In this document: positions 40,651-41,765 of the stretch, piece by piece
How positions within the stretch are numbered: position 1 is the stretch's first letter
How the letters are laid out: the number at the start of each line of letters is the position of its first letter
Assembly: GCA_031289735.1 (NCBI GenBank)
Contig: JAITOV010000002.1
Coordinates: forward strand, 1-41,765
Origin: Peptococcaceae bacterium
GTDB taxonomy: Bacteria > Bacillota > Desulfitobacteriia > Desulfitobacteriales > Desulfitobacteriaceae
Length of the DNA: 41,765 bases
Direction: 5' to 3'
The notes under the pieces: generated by a model
What the model was told of the DNA's origin: nothing
The model's database searches: none
Seen by the model: only the letters and a program-made list of their open reading frames with translations
Translations under genes and position numbers: made by a program

Positions 40651-40698
40651 CAGAGAGTCGGGAGTTCGAATCTCTCCAGGCGCGCCTATGCATATCTT
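40651..40698 (+). repeat. Right copy of the 48-bp tRNA-Arg inverted repeat (3' tRNA fragment)
   Basis: Contains the anticodon-stem end, T arm and acceptor 3' strand of tRNA-Arg in plus orientation, then GCCT in place of GCCA, then 11 bases shared with the left copy. The 5' half of the tRNA is missing here; the sequence before it is AT-rich cargo. tRNA-His starts six bases later. Confidence 0.95.
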
Positions 40699-40703
40699 AA
40701 CAT

Positions 40704-40780
40704 GGTGGTTGTGGCGAAGTGGTTAACGCACCGGATTGTGGCTCCGGCACTCGGGGGTTCAAGTCCCCTCATCCACCCCA
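40704..40780 (+). tRNA. tRNA-His (anticodon GTG)
   Basis: Includes the extra G at position -1 (40704) opposite C73, an acceptor stem GTGGTTG/CATCCAC with one U-U mismatch, anticodon stem CCGGA/TCCGG with loop TTGTGGC (anticodon GTG), T arm with TTCAAGT loop, and encoded CCA. Confidence 0.95.
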
Positions 40781-40793
40781 AAATTAAAACGAA

Positions 40794-40827
40794 AAAACCC
40801 GGATGCCATGTGGCTTTCCGGGTTTTT
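40794..40827. terminator. Intrinsic terminator of tRNA-His (possibly bidirectional)
   Basis: AAAACCCGGA (40794-40803) pairs with TCCGGGTTTT (40817-40826), with an extra GCC/GGC inner stem; T and A runs on both sides allow termination in both directions. It could also stop the integrase transcript from the minus strand. Confidence 0.92.
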
Positions 40828-40866
40828 CTTTGTTTATTCAGGCTGGCCTATACCGCTAATATACCG

Positions 40867-41765
40867 CTATTGAGTCTGTAGAGCCTTGTAATAAGCGTCT
40901 ATTTTGGCCGCTGCGTCGCGCTGCATTTCCCCGGTAACACAAGCATAGGTATCCAGAGTAAAGGCCGCTGTGTGATGACCAAGAGCCTCCTGCACCATTT
41001 TAATATTCACCCCGGATTGTAGCGCGGATATCGCGTATTGATGGCGCAGATCGTGGAAGCGTGTTTCAGGCGCGCCAAGAGTCCTGACAATCGCCTTGAA
41101 GTTTTTGTATACCGTCTCATAGCTTACATATCGCCCGATTTCGTTGGTAAACACCAAATGGTCGGGATTCGACCAGAGGGAACCGGCGGCCAGCTTCATC
41201 TCCGCTTGGCGTCGGCGCTGCTCCCTCAGCACATCTAAAACCACCGGCGGCGCCGGAATAACCCGCGCCTTGTTGCTCTTCAGCGACAACCACAGGCATT
41301 CCTTCGCCACCCGTTGGAATTGCCGATAGACGCGAATTAAAGCCCGGTCAAAGTCGACACAATCCCACGTCAGGCCGATCAGCTCACTCTCCCGCAAGCC
41401 GGTATAAAGGTCGGTCAGATACAACAGCTCATAGCTATGCCCCTTAATCGCCTGTAGGAAGTCCGGCAGAAGATCGCCCAGCGGCTTATATTCGAACTTG
41501 GTTACTTTGGGCAGCTTGCACTTATCCGCCGGGTTAACCAGCAGGTAGTCTATGTCAACCGCTTGCTTCAACGCGGAATGAATCACCCCGTGCAGATTCT
41601 TGACCGTCTTGGCGGACACTGCCGGTCGCTCTGACATTCCCTCCAGCCGCTGCCGGTATAAGGATTGCAGCATTGGAGCGGTCAGCTTTTGCAGACGGAC
41701 AGAGCCGATGTGCGGCTTGAGACTATTCTTTATATGCTGCGCGTAGCTATTGCGCGTAGAAGGCT
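40867..41765 (-). CDS. Tyrosine recombinase/integrase (5' end outside window)
   Basis: The frame is open to the window end. About 298 residues are visible: the end of a SAM-like core-binding domain (NSYAQHIKNSLKPHIGSVR onward) and a full catalytic domain. Catalytic residues are present: Arg in TGLRESELIGL, HDLRHQYA (His-x-x-Arg), GHHT and the Tyr nucleophile in LDTYACV. It resembles Tn916/phage-type integrases of Firmicutes. It sits 87 bases past tRNA-His and points toward it, the usual arrangement for an element integrated at a tRNA 3' end. After its TAG the same frame continues for ten codons (RYISGIGQPE) to a second stop, perhaps a lost C-terminal extension. Confidence 0.93.
   Translation of the reverse strand, partial: PSTRNSYAQHIKNSLKPHIGSVRLQKLTAPMLQSLYRQRLEGMSERPAVSAKTVKNLHGVIHSALKQAVDIDYLLVNPADKCKLPKVTKFEYKPLGDLLPDFLQAIKGHSYELLYLTDLYTGLRESELIGLTWDCVDFDRALIRVYRQFQRVAKECLWLSLKSNKARVIPAPPVVLDVLREQRRRQAEMKLAAGSLWSNPDHLVFTNEIGRYVSYETVYKNFKAIVRTLGAPETRFHDLRHQYAISALQSGVNIKMVQEALGHHTAAFTLDTYACVTGEMQRDAAAKIDAYYKALQTQ

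Noticed and set aside
36474-40698. Ordinary genomic island with direct att repeats at tRNA-Arg
   Set aside because: The repeat copies are inverted, and the intact tRNA's 3' end points away from the cargo, so the standard integration model does not fit without an inversion.
1-41765. CRISPR array
   Set aside because: No regularly spaced direct repeats and no cas genes were seen.

Overview
The window looks like a chromosomal segment of an anaerobic, endospore-forming, flagellated Firmicute of roughly 50% GC. Sporulation is shown by spoIIR and a GerMN lipoprotein. Motility is shown by a chemotaxis receptor and two sigma-28-type promoters. Anaerobic metabolism is suggested by a 2-hydroxyacyl-CoA dehydratase-like protein with its ATPase activator. 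The order hemW-ogt-hrcA-grpE-dnaK-dnaJ-prmA-rsmE-mtaB-HIT-rpsU-yqeY is the classic Firmicutes heat-shock neighbourhood. The DnaK C-terminus and overall gene style would fit Negativicutes (Sporomusa-like), but that placement is inference.

Layout. (1) 1-10 kb: end of hemW, ogt, then the CIRCE-controlled hrcA-grpE-dnaK-dnaJ operon running into RNA and protein modification genes, HIT, rpsU and yqeY, closed by a strong terminator. (2) 10.2-15 kb: a signalling cluster with a V4R sensor protein, a diguanylate cyclase with a sigma-28-like promoter, and, convergent to it, a FIST sensor protein plus hybrid histidine kinase. (3) 15-21 kb: metallophosphoesterase, an unknown protein, a YlbF-family protein, an SGNH-like protein lacking two catalytic residues, a ZIP transporter, spoIIR, a small unknown protein and a YaaH-family acetate/succinate transporter. 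(4) 21-23.1 kb: DAHP synthase (aroF) preceded by what looks like a complete ribosome-mediated attenuator. It has a consensus promoter, a 41-codon leader peptide with 10 aromatic residues in 17 codons, a possible antiterminator and an intrinsic terminator. GerMN follows. (5) 23.2-31.3 kb: a chemotaxis receptor, then a two-component system with a MacAB-type efflux pump. (6) 31.3-36 kb: murI, a dehydratase-like double-cubane candidate and its activator (apparently starting at AUA), a zinc ribbon, then rph-rdgB and tRNA-Pro. (7) 36.4-41.8 kb: an accessory region. A complete tRNA-Arg on the minus strand and a 3' fragment of the same tRNA on the plus strand form a 48-bp inverted repeat with one mismatch around about 4.1 kb of cargo (ECF sigma, membrane protein, ABC ATPase, ABC permease, and HTH and transposase remnants). 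tRNA-His and a tyrosine integrase that runs off the window end follow.

The two most unusual observations are the aromatic leader-peptide attenuator upstream of aroF and the tRNA-Arg inverted repeat, which suggests that a segment carrying the tRNA promoter and cargo has been inverted.
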